Shown here: positions 32,811 through 43,500 of the stretch, one piece after another | How positions within the stretch are numbered: the stretch's first letter is position 1 | Layout: the number at the start of each line of letters is the position of its first letter | NCBI GenBank assembly: GCA_964036195.1 | Contig: OZ038457.1 | Location: 4,498,635 to 4,562,634 of the forward strand | Reading direction: 5' to 3' | DNA: 64,000 nucleotides | From: Sphaerolaimus hirsutus | Lineage: Eukaryota; Nematoda; Chromadorea; Monhysterida; Sphaerolaimidae | The notes under the pieces: model-generated | Databases searched by the model: none | The model's input: the letters and a program-made list of their open reading frames with translations, nothing else | What the model was told of the DNA's origin: nothing | Translations under genes and position numbers: made by a program

Positions 32811-33849
32811 CATAGGCGGCATAAGTGCTTGCGCGCTTTTAGCGGGATTTTTGGTGTCACAAGCAGAAATTTCACTGCCACATTGTGACATTCACAAGCG
32901 CATATTGTACAAACAATAGTAAAAGCTCAAAATTAGCTCAAGATCGCTAAAATTTGCTCCATTTTGCCAATTTTCTCCTTTATAATCACTATGTTTATCT
33001 ATATACATGGTTATATGTTTATTTTAGTTATATTTATAGCGATTTCGAAATTTTTGGCTGGCTGCCAACTTCACATAAGGGCTCCAAAAAAAGGTGTCAC
33101 AAGGTGAAAATTTGGATAATGTGAATGTCACAAGCGCAAATTGGCAGAGTTGCGAAAGTGTATTTACACTCACCCGAAATACCCGGATAAATGGGTATTT
33201 ATATTTACACTTACACTTTTATAAAATACCCTTACACTTTTTTTACACTTTCCAAGCCAAATTACTAGGGTAATAAAAGTGTAGAAAGAATTTCACATGG
33301 GCCAGTTCTACACCTTGAAAAAGTGTAAAACTACAAAAGAAATTGAATGAGAACTGGTGTCAAAAAAACCCTGCACATGTGCAATAGCTCACCGAAAAAA
33401 GAGATCAGGATTTCGGCACACACCAACAACGGCCAGAAATGACACCAGAAATGGCCGCTAATAGTTGGAGATGGAAATATCCTGCACACTAGTTGACACA
33501 TGTGTGTCAACTGGTCTGTGTCAACTAAGATTTCGGCTTTCGTGTTGCAGAGCGATCTCCAAATGCACTCCAAATGCGCCTGTTTGTCATCGTTGGCGAC
33601 AGTGTATTTCTATTCATTTCAATTAATTTCAGGTGTATCCAAATCTGTTGGTGTCTTGCCAAGTCCTCATATGGCATGAAATTTTTACACTGACAGTTTT
33701 TTTTACACTTTCCTAGGTATTTTAAAAATACCTTACACTCACAGTATCCATGCACAAAATTTTGTAAGTGTATTTACACCTACATTTACACTTTCTAAAA
33801 ATACCAGTATTTTAACAACTCTGCAAATTGGGACCTTGCGCCGCCTATG
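32811..33849. mobile_element. CATAGGCGGC element with 8-bp duplication
   Basis: The ends CATAGGCGGCATAAGTGC and CTTGCGCCGCCTATG are flanked by the exact 8-mer atgcgccc (32803-32810 and 33850-33857). The words GTCACAAG and GTGACATTCACAAGCGC repeat. The clean copy at 48502-48890 is about 390 bp; here the excess is the element at 33145-33823. The ends do not fit YARNG, so its superfamily is open. Confidence 0.83.
33145..33823. mobile_element. hAT-type MITE, CAGAGTTG ends, word CTTACA
   Basis: The exact 8-bp duplication is caaattgg (33137-33144 and 33824-33831). The framework equals 6482-7831, but each CTTACG word reads CTTACA or TTTACA (GTGTAAATGTAAG on the other strand). It contains a GTTGACAC word fragment at 33486-33545. 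Confidence 0.87.
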
Positions 33850-34093
33850 ATGCGCCCGACAAAATCGAAAAAAGAACGAGTTGGCCGATGGCCAAGAAAC
33901 GACGAAATCGTGATTTCCGTGCCAAAATCGAAGTGATATACGTCATATTGCAATATCGGCGACCTTAAAGGATATTTTCGTGTATTTTACAAAGCGCCTT
34001 GCCTTCAGTGCATGTGCGTCGATGCGGCTGAACTTAAATAATCTATCGGGCGTACGCCCTACCCAAATCTGTAGGGAGAATTAAATCTGGCCC

Positions 34094-34394
34094 TGTGTTA
34101 GTTATGTTTTGTTATAGCGCTTTAACGCTTTTCACACTTGATGTTTAAATTTCTGTCTAAGAAAACACAATGGCGCTTTTGGTGCTGGCGCCATCTTACA
34201 GCTGGCGCTATGTAGCATAAAAATTATCACCGAAAAAGCATCATAGGTGGTCATGAGAAAAAGTAAAAAAATTACTTTACGTTTTCTGTACTCAGGGGAC
34301 GAGTATAAAGAATGCTTTACGTTTACGTACACTTCCAATTTTTTTCGACATTTAACATCTCCGGTTTACTCGTTACTTTACCCTATTCGTTAAT
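34094..34394. other. Non-coding spacer
   Basis: A few GGCGC-like and TTTACG words occur near 34170-34330, but no element boundaries or gene can be supported. Confidence 0.4.
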
Positions 34395-34402
34395 GCTGCG
34401 AT

Positions 34403-35344
34403 TAGTGATGGAATGGCGCCATGGCGCTGGCGCCATTTGAGGGCGCCAAAGGGCGCCGCGCCATGGCGCCATTGGCGCTTGGCGCCCTTTTTCTGTGGCG
34501 CCCTTGGCGCCTGGCGCCCACATTCTGAAAGGCGCCATGGCGCCCTTGGCGCTTGGCGCCCTTTTTCCGTGGCGCCCTTGGCGCCTGGCGCCCTGCTTTA
34601 AAAAGGCGCCAAAAAGGCGCCAGCAGGGTTTCAAGGTGAGCGTTGTATAAATGAAAAAAATGAACAACTCATCCGTGGATGATCTAAATTCGCCAGAAAA
34701 ATGGACAAAGTGGTTTGAGTGGGTGGGAATCTTTCGTCAAATGGTTCATAAGATGTGCCTGAGCGATCAGAAGACAAGGATGATGGACCATCGAACTTGC
34801 AAAATCATAAATCAATCGATTCAAATCGTTGCAATTCCGTTTTTGTCCATTTCAAGGGAACATTGATTGAAAAAGTCTAGGTATTTGAAGTGAATGGATT
34901 GTTGTCTAATGACAATTTCCATTGTGTTTGAATTTGTCATGTGGGTTTTTTATAAAAATATTCTGTTGCTAGTCTTGTTTTTGTTAATTAAATCCTGGAG
35001 AACGTGAATTAAGACGTAAATGCATGTAAACAAGTGCTGTATAATCATTTTTAGCACACACAGGGTGTTGACCGCACCTATTTATACTGGCGCCCTTGGC
35101 GCCTGGCGCCCTATTTTTCAAATGGCGCCATGGCGCCCTTGGCGCTTGGCGCCCTTGGCGCTTGGCGCCCTCTTTCCGTGGCGCCCCTGGCGCCTGGCGC
35201 CCACTTTCCAATTAGCGCCATGGCGCCCTTGGCGCCTGGCGCCCTTTTTCGGTGGCGCCCTTGGCGCTTGGCGCCCATTTTCCGAATGGCGCCATGGCGC
35301 CCTTGGCGCCTGGCGCCCTTTTTTCTGGCGCTTTTCCATCACTA
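34403..35344. mobile_element. hAT-type MITE, TAGTGATGGAA ends, word GGCGCC(C/T)TTGGCGC, with small ORF
   Basis: The exact 8-bp duplication is gctgcgat (34395-34402 and 35345-35352). About 220 bp at the left and 250 bp at the right are GGCGCC words on both strands. The unrepeated middle 34630-35080 holds the 34651 ORF. It was inserted within a GATTACAGCTC sequence of the 15275/38781 type. Confidence 0.92.
34651..34866 (+). CDS. Small ORF in the middle of a GGCGCC MITE, 71 aa, unknown
   Basis: I do not recognise it. It starts at ATG after GTTGTATAA and ends TGA 34864. It is basic and tryptophan-rich near the start (EKWTKWFEWVGIFRQMVHKM) and lacks low-complexity sequence, unlike the frames created by the GGCGCC words. 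It is one of two MITEs here with such a central ORF (the other is 23417). It could be captured host sequence, a remnant of a transposase, or chance. Codon usage is too short to judge. Confidence 0.3.
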   Translation: MKKMNNSSVDDLNSPEKWTKWFEWVGIFRQMVHKMCLSDQKTRMMDHRTCKIINQSIQIVAIPFLSISREH

Positions 35345-35612
35345 GCTGCGATTACAGCTCAAAAATTCTGGCGTAAAATAGACATATTTAGGTATGTTAA
35401 ATTGCAGGAGAATGCATACAGCTGTGTCGTTTCGCTCAAAGAGACGCTTATAGCGTAAACATTTCGTTAATTTATTTCTATCGATTAAGCAGTTATTTAT
35501 TTTACCACAAATCTTTTTTTTAATTTACGCTCGAATTATGCGCTCGAATTTCGCTCACGCATAATTCGAGCGCAAATTCAAAAAAGATTGTGCGAAAATC
35601 AATAACTGCTTA
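35345..35612. other. Spacer with GCTCGAATT hairpin
   Basis: It starts in GATTACAGCTC sequence, and around 35530-35575 has GCGCTCGAATTTCGCTCACG with inverted ATTATGCG/CGCATAATTCGAGCG arms. No gene is visible. Confidence 0.4.
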
Positions 35613-36030
35613 CCGTATTTCTTCTAAAAGAAGAGCGCCGTTCTATTTTTTCGTCAACTTTTTTTACCTGCCGTTCTATTAGAGGTGCCGTTCTATTGGA
35701 GGCTGCCGTTCTATTTTTTCCATCATTTTTTCAGAGATTTCTCATTTCAACATAGGTAGGTAGCTTTATTTCTCAATGAACCTTCAGCAATATTTTCATA
35801 TCAGAGCATCAATTTGAGATTTAACACTTATTTGATTGCTTTGAATGTTCCCATCATCCGTTTTTGTTTCATTTTTGTGTTTTGGCACACTCCCAACATA
35901 ATTGAATATGCCGTTCTATTGGAGGTGCCGTTCCATTGGAGGCTGCCGTTCTATTTATTTCGTGAATGCAAAAACGTGCCAAAACCTGCCGTTCTATTGG
36001 AGGTATGCCGTTCTATTAGAAGAAATACGG
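35613..36030. mobile_element. TA-flanked MITE, CCGTATTTCTTC ends, word CCGTTCTATT
   Basis: The ends CCGTATTTCTTCTAAAAG and CTATTAGAAGAAATACGG are flanked by TA (35611-35612 and 36031-36032). GCCGTTCTATTGGAGG words are repeated next to both ends in the same orientation. The first seven terminal bases equal those of the C-run family at 8248, so the two are related by their ends but not by their filling. Confidence 0.83.
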
Positions 36031-36275
36031 TAATCAATATAAATATAAATTAATAACTTGTAACACAATAATAAGCGTCTCGATGTCGATATGCGCTTTC
36101 TTTGAGTGAAACGACACAGCTGTATCGTTTTTCATTCTCCCATTCCCATAAAAAGGCTGCGGAAGGTGGACTTGTCGACTTTTAGCAGAAAACTAAGTGG
36201 ATTTGTTGACTTCTTGCCCAATTTTTTTGCATTTTTCCCAAAAACGTCAAATCTAGTGACTTTTAGAATTGGAAC

Positions 36276-37200
36276 TAGGGCTCGAACTCGACTCGTGACT
36301 CGAGGGTAAAACAGGGTACCGACTCGACTCGTCTGACTCGACCGGAAAAATATGGCCCCAACTCGAGACTCGAGGTTTTTGCCTGACTCGACTCGAAATT
36401 TTGGCAAGTTTCGAATCAGGGTTACCCTTGAATAATGTCCTAAAATATCAATTTTGATATGAAATTTTAAACATATTTTTCAAAAATTTTGCGCGTGAGT
36501 GTGATATATTGTGGATTGGCGTGGCATATGTATTGAATGGTGTTTGAACTCAAGATTCTTATTACCATACAATTCTACATAATGTGCGTGCGCATGCTAG
36601 TTTAGCACCAGATTTTGGTAAACTCATAAATCGGCTTTGATAAAGCACATTTGAGTTTACTGAAATGAGTTATTCTTAATCCCCATCAACTGCAGTTGAC
36701 AGATATGACATTCTGGTAAACTCAAATGCGTTCAAAGCTGATTCACGAGTTTACCAAAATCTGGCAGTAAACTAGCGTGTGCAGCGCCACATGCGACACA
36801 CACACACACAACCTGAAATGCATTGCACAATGTTACCACTGATCCAAAAAAAATGTTGTAAAAGATGTTGATTTCCCATCCCTAGACCAATTTTATTTTT
36901 GCAACTTGATTTGTAGCAACATGAGTGATAAAAATTTCTATTTTTGCTATATCTTGATATTTAAATGAACTGTTGGCGTTTAGACTTCATTAAGTGTGTG
37001 TGAAAACATTGGTAGAGAAACCAGTGTCAAAAATTACTGCAAGGGTCATACCAAAAAGTAACGCATCCGACTCGACTCAAGACTCGAGATTTTTGCCCGA
37101 CTCGACTCGACTTTTCACTGGCTCACCCGACTCGACTCGCCGACTCGACCGGAGTTGCGACTTGAACTCAAGTTTGAAAAAAATCCAGTTTCGAGCCCTA
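36276..37200. mobile_element. hAT-type MITE, TAGGGCTCGAA ends, word GACTCGACTCG
   Basis: The ends TAGGGCTCGAACTCG and TTTCGAGCCCTA are flanked by the exact 8-mer attggaac (36268-36275 and 37201-37208). About 130 bp at each end repeat GACTCGACTCG(A) on both strands. A palindrome of another family (36595-36785) is inserted in its middle. Confidence 0.9.
36595..36785. repeat. Palindrome, CTAGTTTA ends, word GTAAACTC (copy 2)
   Basis: It is a sister of 18749-18957: CTAGTTTAGCACCAGATTTT and CTGGCAGTAAACTAG ends, GAGTTTAC words, centre CATCAACTGCAGTTGACAG. A short (CA)n tract follows at 36789. Confidence 0.7.
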
Positions 37201-37522
37201 ATTGGAACCCTCAAATGCAATACTAGTAAGGGATGGCAGCTGTCTGTGTATCCAATCGATCCCACAGAGAAAACTATTGAATCAAAGTTAAGAAGACCCT
37301 GCAATGCAACCTAATAATGTTTTGGGCATTGAAGAACCCTCAAATTGTCAATGGCCTAAAATACTGAATGGAACCACCATTGCTATTACATCTAACGACA
37401 ATAACAATAACAATAACTATAGATATTCATCCAGTCCAGGCACACTAATATAGCAGTGCATAGCATAGCATATTGGAGCTACTTGTCTGTTAAATCAACT
37501 TATTCTTGATCAACGTGTTCAC

Positions 37523-40500
37523 TCATTCAATTGGAATCACAGCCCTATACAATTGGGGCTTAATCATGGATGTATTCAAAAGTTCCCACTGAACTTGTTT
37601 TTGTGAATTCTCATTCAAAACTTGGACATTAAGCCCTTCTTTGCTGGATCCATCACTATGAATGTACCTTCCATCAAACCAATACAGAGTGTTGTTCAAT
37701 GTGACCATACTCCCTGATCTACCAGGCCTCACCAAGGAGTAAGTCACAGTATCCCATGCATTGGATGTAGAATTGAATCTGCAAGCAAGCAGCCTCAATT
37801 AGTGGCTGTCATTCATGGATTCTTTTAAAATAAGCAAAAGATCCAACAATGTTTGTTTTTGGAATGGGGTATAATTTAAAAAAATAGTCTGAATATGTGT
37901 GCAATGAAAAACCACATACAGATATGCCAGAATCGCATATTTCCAAATCATTTGTCATCATTTTTTTTGTGGTTTGGTACTGTCAAAGTCATGTGCTGGC
38001 GGACTATTTGATAATATATCCTAGGTATATGAACTTTACGTCACCTATTTTGCACAATTTTGCTGTCACTTCAGTCATGTAAATGAAAATGTAGTGAAAC
38101 ATCCTCACATGTCATTAACGATGGCAAACCCCCGAGAAAACAGTATTTAAATTTTTAAGTGTTTTTTCTAAAATTAATTTTCAAATTTTCAAATTTTCCC
38201 CAAATTAATTTTCGAATTTAATTTTTGAATTTTCGAATTTTCAAATCTTTTTTAGCAATTTTCGAATTTTTTTGGCCAGTTTTCGAATTTTTTCAAATAA
38301 TTTTAGAATTTTTTTGGAAAAATATTGAATCTGAAGCTTTAAACACATTATTTGGACTGTTTTCATATTCTCCCCTGTTTTTATAACCTAATTTTTACCA
38401 TAATTTAGCATTAAAAATGGTGGAAGAAGTTATACGGACCAGTGTCCTGCTTCTTCATTTAATTCACACATTGACACATTAAATTCACCAACGCAGCAAA
38501 GGCAATAAAAACAACAATCTAACAATCAGTGTCAAATAAAATGTTGGCATCAAATAGAATATTGGCATCAAAAAAAAATATTGGCATCAAGTACCGTATT
38601 TCTGTGAATTAACCCCCCCCCCCCCTGGGGGTCTATTACTTTGCCAGAGATTTTTCAAAATCCCAGTGCTAAAATGTTTTTTTTTGTAAGTGACACAGAT
38701 GTAAAAAATGCAACAAAACCGCCATTTATAAGACTCTATAGACTTATTTAAGTACATAGACGGTACAAACACTGTTCTAATGCTACGATTACAGCTCGGG
38801 CGTAAAATTCCAGCGTAAAATTCCATCGCAAAATTGATTACATAAAAGTGGATGATGATACAGGTCTGCAATTTTTCATGGAGAATATGTTTTTCAATAC
38901 CTTCATTGTGTCCGAGAGTCATCATGCACAGTCACTGCAATTTGATTGTGGAAATTCAAAAATTTATATTTTACGCTGGAATTTTATGCCAGCTGAAGAA
39001 AAGTCAATTCTACGCCAGGTGATTGCATGCAATGACATAGCGTAGAATTGATTTTTCTCCAGCTGGTGTAAAATTCCAGCGTAAAATAGAAATTTTTGAA
39101 TTTCCACAATCAAATTGCAGTGACTGTGGATGATGACTCTCGGATACAATGAAGGTATTGATAAACATATTCTCCATGAAAAATTGCAGACCTGTATCAT
39201 CATCCACTTTTATGTAATCAATTTTGCAATGGAATTTTACGCTGGAATTTTACGCCCGAGCTGTAATCGCTCCATAACGCAACACAGTCATTGTTTTTAA
39301 CGTGTTTCCCAGATAACAAACCGCACAAACGTCCTCTATACACCAAATTTGGGGGCGGTATTTTGAGGGGGGTTAAAAATTCATAAGGCAAATATTGAGG
39401 GGGGTATGTTGAGGGGGGAAGATATTTCAAGGAAATACGGTATAAAAACGGATGTGTTGAAGTCCGCCTCTTCCGCCGCGGATGACATTTCAATGTTTTT
39501 TTTGTTACGTTTCGCTTTTTCATACGCGCCGCATATCAATTGTCGCTTTATTTGGTACGTTGAACTTAAGAATGCGTTTTGTTGTCTTGAATTGCCTGAA
39601 AAATTCGAAAACTATTTTCGAATTTTTGAATTTTCAAATTTTCGAATTTTTTGAAAAATAAATCGATTTTTAAGTGTTTTTTCTAGGGGTGAAATAAAAT
39701 TCCGAAAAAATTCAAAAATTCGAAAATGTTTTCGAATTTTCAAATCTTTTTTGGCCATCGTTACATGTCATGCAACAGGTCATAAGTAGTTGCAAAATGT
39801 CGGTGGTGGTATTTAAACTGACTTTACACAGCTGCTGTACATCTCTCCACTGAACATTTCTCCACCGCAGAGTATCAGCTGACCCCTGTGCACAGCACAT
39901 TTTGCCTGTGTCCTGTCTTCTGGCAGAGATGTTTCAGTTTGCCAGGTCCATTCTGTGCCCATTGACTCAACAGCTGCAATGTTAGTTCAGTAAATTTTCA
40001 ACTGGATACTAAACAGCAGACACGCCAGGTCCGGCACCTAATTTCTGAGTCAGTGCCGGACGCCATATCTTCAGCTGTAGTGGGGGGATTTATATGAAAT
40101 TTTGAGATTATATACTCGACATCCCCCTACTAATTTTTAGGGGCTGGGGAAGGTCGGCGACCCACCTGAGTGTGGACCGCAGTAAGATCCCGTGATTTGC
40201 ACAGATTCCGTGATGCAAGCTTCTGAGGCTTATCCTCCTTTGATTCAATATATTGCCCGCTTGGGGCACGTTAAACCACCTTCTACTTCACCGCCGCACC
40301 GAATAAAATCCTTCACCGAAAAGCGTTCAACTTTTTCATGGTGGACGACCTGGGGACTGCTCGACTTTCAACGTCAAAGGCGCCCAGGCTGTGAAGGTAA
40401 CGGTTAGCAAGGACTGAGGTAAAGTGTGAGTGTGTTGTGTGATGTCTGAAAACGGTTCAACCTCCGGTCGGCAACGACCACATACCCGTGGCCATCCGAA

Positions 40501-43500
40501 TCACGGTGTGCCACAGTTTGCACCCCATACCGCTGCGTTGCGGTTTGTCGAAAATTTGCAGTTGCAAATGGCGTGGCGCCATCAGGCGCCACCTTCGGAA
40601 AACGGTCGGTCCGTGCACACCACGGTTTTGGCCAGTTCTGGGTTGGATCGTTATGTGTTGCGGTCGGTGTCAACCGCAGCGCCGGTACCGGTATTGGTGG
40701 CAGCTGTAAACCCGCCCCATTTGCGCGGTTGGCATAGTGGGGGTATCGGTGAAGTACCGATGGTGCAAAGTTCACCATCAACTCGCTATATGTTAGCGTC
40801 TAATTATTCTCCGGTTTCTTGTGCCGACAGAGACGCTCAAGCGCATGACGCTTGGGGCCGCAATGTTCGGTCGGTTGGGCACAGTCTGCCACGCGTGCAT
40901 GCGAATTCTCAAGTGCGTGACACTTTTGGATGTGACGTGCAGTTGCATGACGCGTGGGGCCGCGACGTTTTGCGTGACACATCGCGCGTTTTGACGCGCG
41001 AGCGCGTGCCTGAGGGCAACGTGCGTCATCATTCTCAGATTTATCACGATTCTCAATTTCCAAATGCAATGCAGCATAGAAATGGCAGGCGTCATTCGCC
41101 GCGCGTAGAACTGGCACGTGGCACCGAACCAGAACGTTTTGGTGCAGCCCGGCACCGCAGCACCAGGTTTGAGACATGCAAACCCGCCATGGTCATGGTG
41201 GGTGAAGGTACTGAAGCCGATGGGCATGGGGCCCAGCGGTCGGTGAATATTTTTGACCGGTTGACACGGTACGCGAATTCCGCACAACCATACAATCGCG
41301 AATTTTCACGGAGTGTTGATTTGGCTGTATTTGCACCGCCGATTCAACCCTGTTGTTTTGTGAACACTGAAAATTATTTTCGCCAAGTCGGCATGTTGGA
41401 ACCGGTGCGAGAGTTCACCGCACCAAAAACGCCACCGGAAAACACGGTTTTGACAGATGTGCGCGCGTGCCTTTTGTCTTTAAATTCCAAATTTGACAAT
41501 TTGCTACCAAAAATTGGTGGGGGAGAAAAATCTATGGAAAAATCTGTGGAAACAGCTGAAATGCCGATTGAGGGACCCCCTGACAAAACTGGTAAAAATG
41601 ACTCAAAACCATGGCACGCCCGCACATTTGCCACGTTGCCCGGTGCATTCGCATCTCAAACTTTGTCAGAGTTTCTGCAATATTGGTTACTGTTAAAACC
41701 CCATATTCTTGACAAAATTTCTGTTTTTAGGGGTAAAAATGACTCTATATCTTTTGCGGAGTGGCGCCGTTCCTTGAAAACGGCAGTATTGTCAGTACCA
41801 AGTGCAGATCTGGTGCCACAATTTTGGCAAGAGGTATTTTCCACAAAAATTGGGGGGGACACATTTAAAACAATGGTGGCACTTTTCCAGCCACAACAAC
41901 TGTTGGATCATGAAAAGGTTTTAACATCTCTAGGCGAAATTTTCAAAGATATTTCAAAACAGTACACATATGTAGAGTGGGAAAATGCCGCAATGGCGAG
42001 AGATGAAACATTTGTCGCATTTTATTTACGGTTGCTTTCCAAAATGCCATCGGTTCTGAAATCATGTGTCAATTACGATCGCACTCTCATTTATAATGTT
42101 GTGGGCATAAAGGTGTGGTCAAGGTTTGACGATTCACGTTTTGATAGGTTTGTGGTGGCTAATTTTCAAGAAAAATACCATTCCACCGAGCACTCAATGA
42201 CTGAAATAGTCCAAAAATTAGATGAATTTTTTCGAAATGTCAAAAAACCAAACATGGCCACCAAACCTAATCCGGTGACACCTAAAGTAACAAACATGGG
42301 CGGTGCACGCCCACCATTTTGAAATACCATGCGCGCAATGTTTCGTGACTCAGTTAACGACCTTTGGTGCCCACGGTTGGGGCATACTGGGCATCGCACG
42401 AGCCAGTGCAGGCTAACATTACGTGAAAATGCACCCAATAATACTTCCACTGCACGTTGAATTCCGGGGGTGTCTGACAAGTCTGATGGGTTTGGACAGG
42501 TCCGTAAATTTGGACCAGCCACCACACACGATTCCTCGTTGGGCAAAAAAGTTTTTGCAAAGGTGGGTGTAGATCACGAATGTAGCCTTGACACTGACGA
42601 GGTCGAAGAGGTGCCTGAATGCGAGAACGTCTTTGAGGCAGTCGAACCAGAAACGGGGAACGAGGGCATGGACGATAAATACAACACCTACTGCACAGAA
42701 TTGTAGCACAGGCTGGCGAGAATGTTTGAGGAAAGTCCTGGTCAGTTTACCGCGGAGGAAAAATCTACAAATGTCAGAAAACATCACTCTAATGTGCAGA
42801 ATCGGTTGACTACCGCGTTGGAAGCTTTTTCAGCGAAGCATTTGAACACCAGAGTGATGCAGAGTGAAATTGATTTAGACGCCGCAGCACAGTGTTCTGG
42901 AAATACTGATACCACTGATGTAAATGTCATGTTTTCTGATGTGTCTGATTCATCCTTATGCGCTTGTTCTGTTGTTGGTAAAGACCAGAGATTATGTATA
43001 AAAGTTGCACCGGCGAATGGTCCACAAATTCATGCCACAGTAAAAATCGAGCAAATTCCATGCAGAGCCCTCTTGGACTCTGGATGTACACGTTCATTGA
43101 TACCACTCAAATTCCTTAAAGAGCTGTCACAGCAGTTGGGATGTGATTTAACACAACAATTAGAACCATCTAATGTAACGCTCCACATGGTGAGTGGAGA
43201 AACAAAAACTGGTGCTTTGAAGACGATACAATTGCATGTAGAGCATACTTTGCCAATAGATTTTGTGTTGAGGAAAGTTTTGGTCACTTTTTTGGTCAAT
43301 ACTGTTGAGGGAGCGCTAGATGAAATTTTATTGGGTACTGACGTGATGTCATTTTTGAAGTTATCATGGCTTATACCACTCTCACTTGAAAAAAACACTC
43401 AAGCGGCTCTACCCTTGAATATTGAACACGCAAAAAGCATTTTACAGAATGAAAATGCTTTTCAGCTTTTAATTTCCAACAAATTGAAAACAGTGAAACC

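Larger units (their letters stand above)
32420..34093. repeat. Palindrome, GGGGCCAGAT ends
   Basis: The outer arms GGGGCCAGAT...CTCCCTACAGATTTG and AAATCTGTAGGGAG...ATCTGGCCC are inverted. Pairing continues through GGGCGTACGCCC, AAATACACGAAAATATCC and GGGCGCATTACTCGCATAAG. The CATAGGCG element at 32811-33849 is inserted at the centre. A 54-bp version consisting only of the ends is at 53139. Confidence 0.8.
36163..37220. repeat. GTCGACAAGTCC element hosting a GACTCGA element
   Basis: The left arm GGACTTGTCGACTTTTAGC...GACTTCTTGCCCA resembles 17640-17700. The hAT-type element 36276-37200 splits the terminal TTTTAGAATTGGAA, which resumes as ATTGGAACCCTC after it. Only this arm is intact. Confidence 0.6.
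38116..39763. mobile_element. hAT-type MITE, TAACGATGG ends, word TTCGAATTTT, in Kelch intron
   Basis: The ends TAACGATGGCAAA and TTTTGGCCATCGTTA are flanked by the exact 8-mer catgtcat (38108-38115 and 39764-39771). TTTTCGAATTTTCAAATTTT words fill 38140-38300 and 39595-39750. The TA element 38594-39440 is inserted in its middle. It lies wholly inside the last Kelch intron. Confidence 0.9.

Noticed and set aside
40404-41295. Minus-strand frames of 125 and 164 codons
   Set aside because: They are shadows of the Gag frame on the plus strand.
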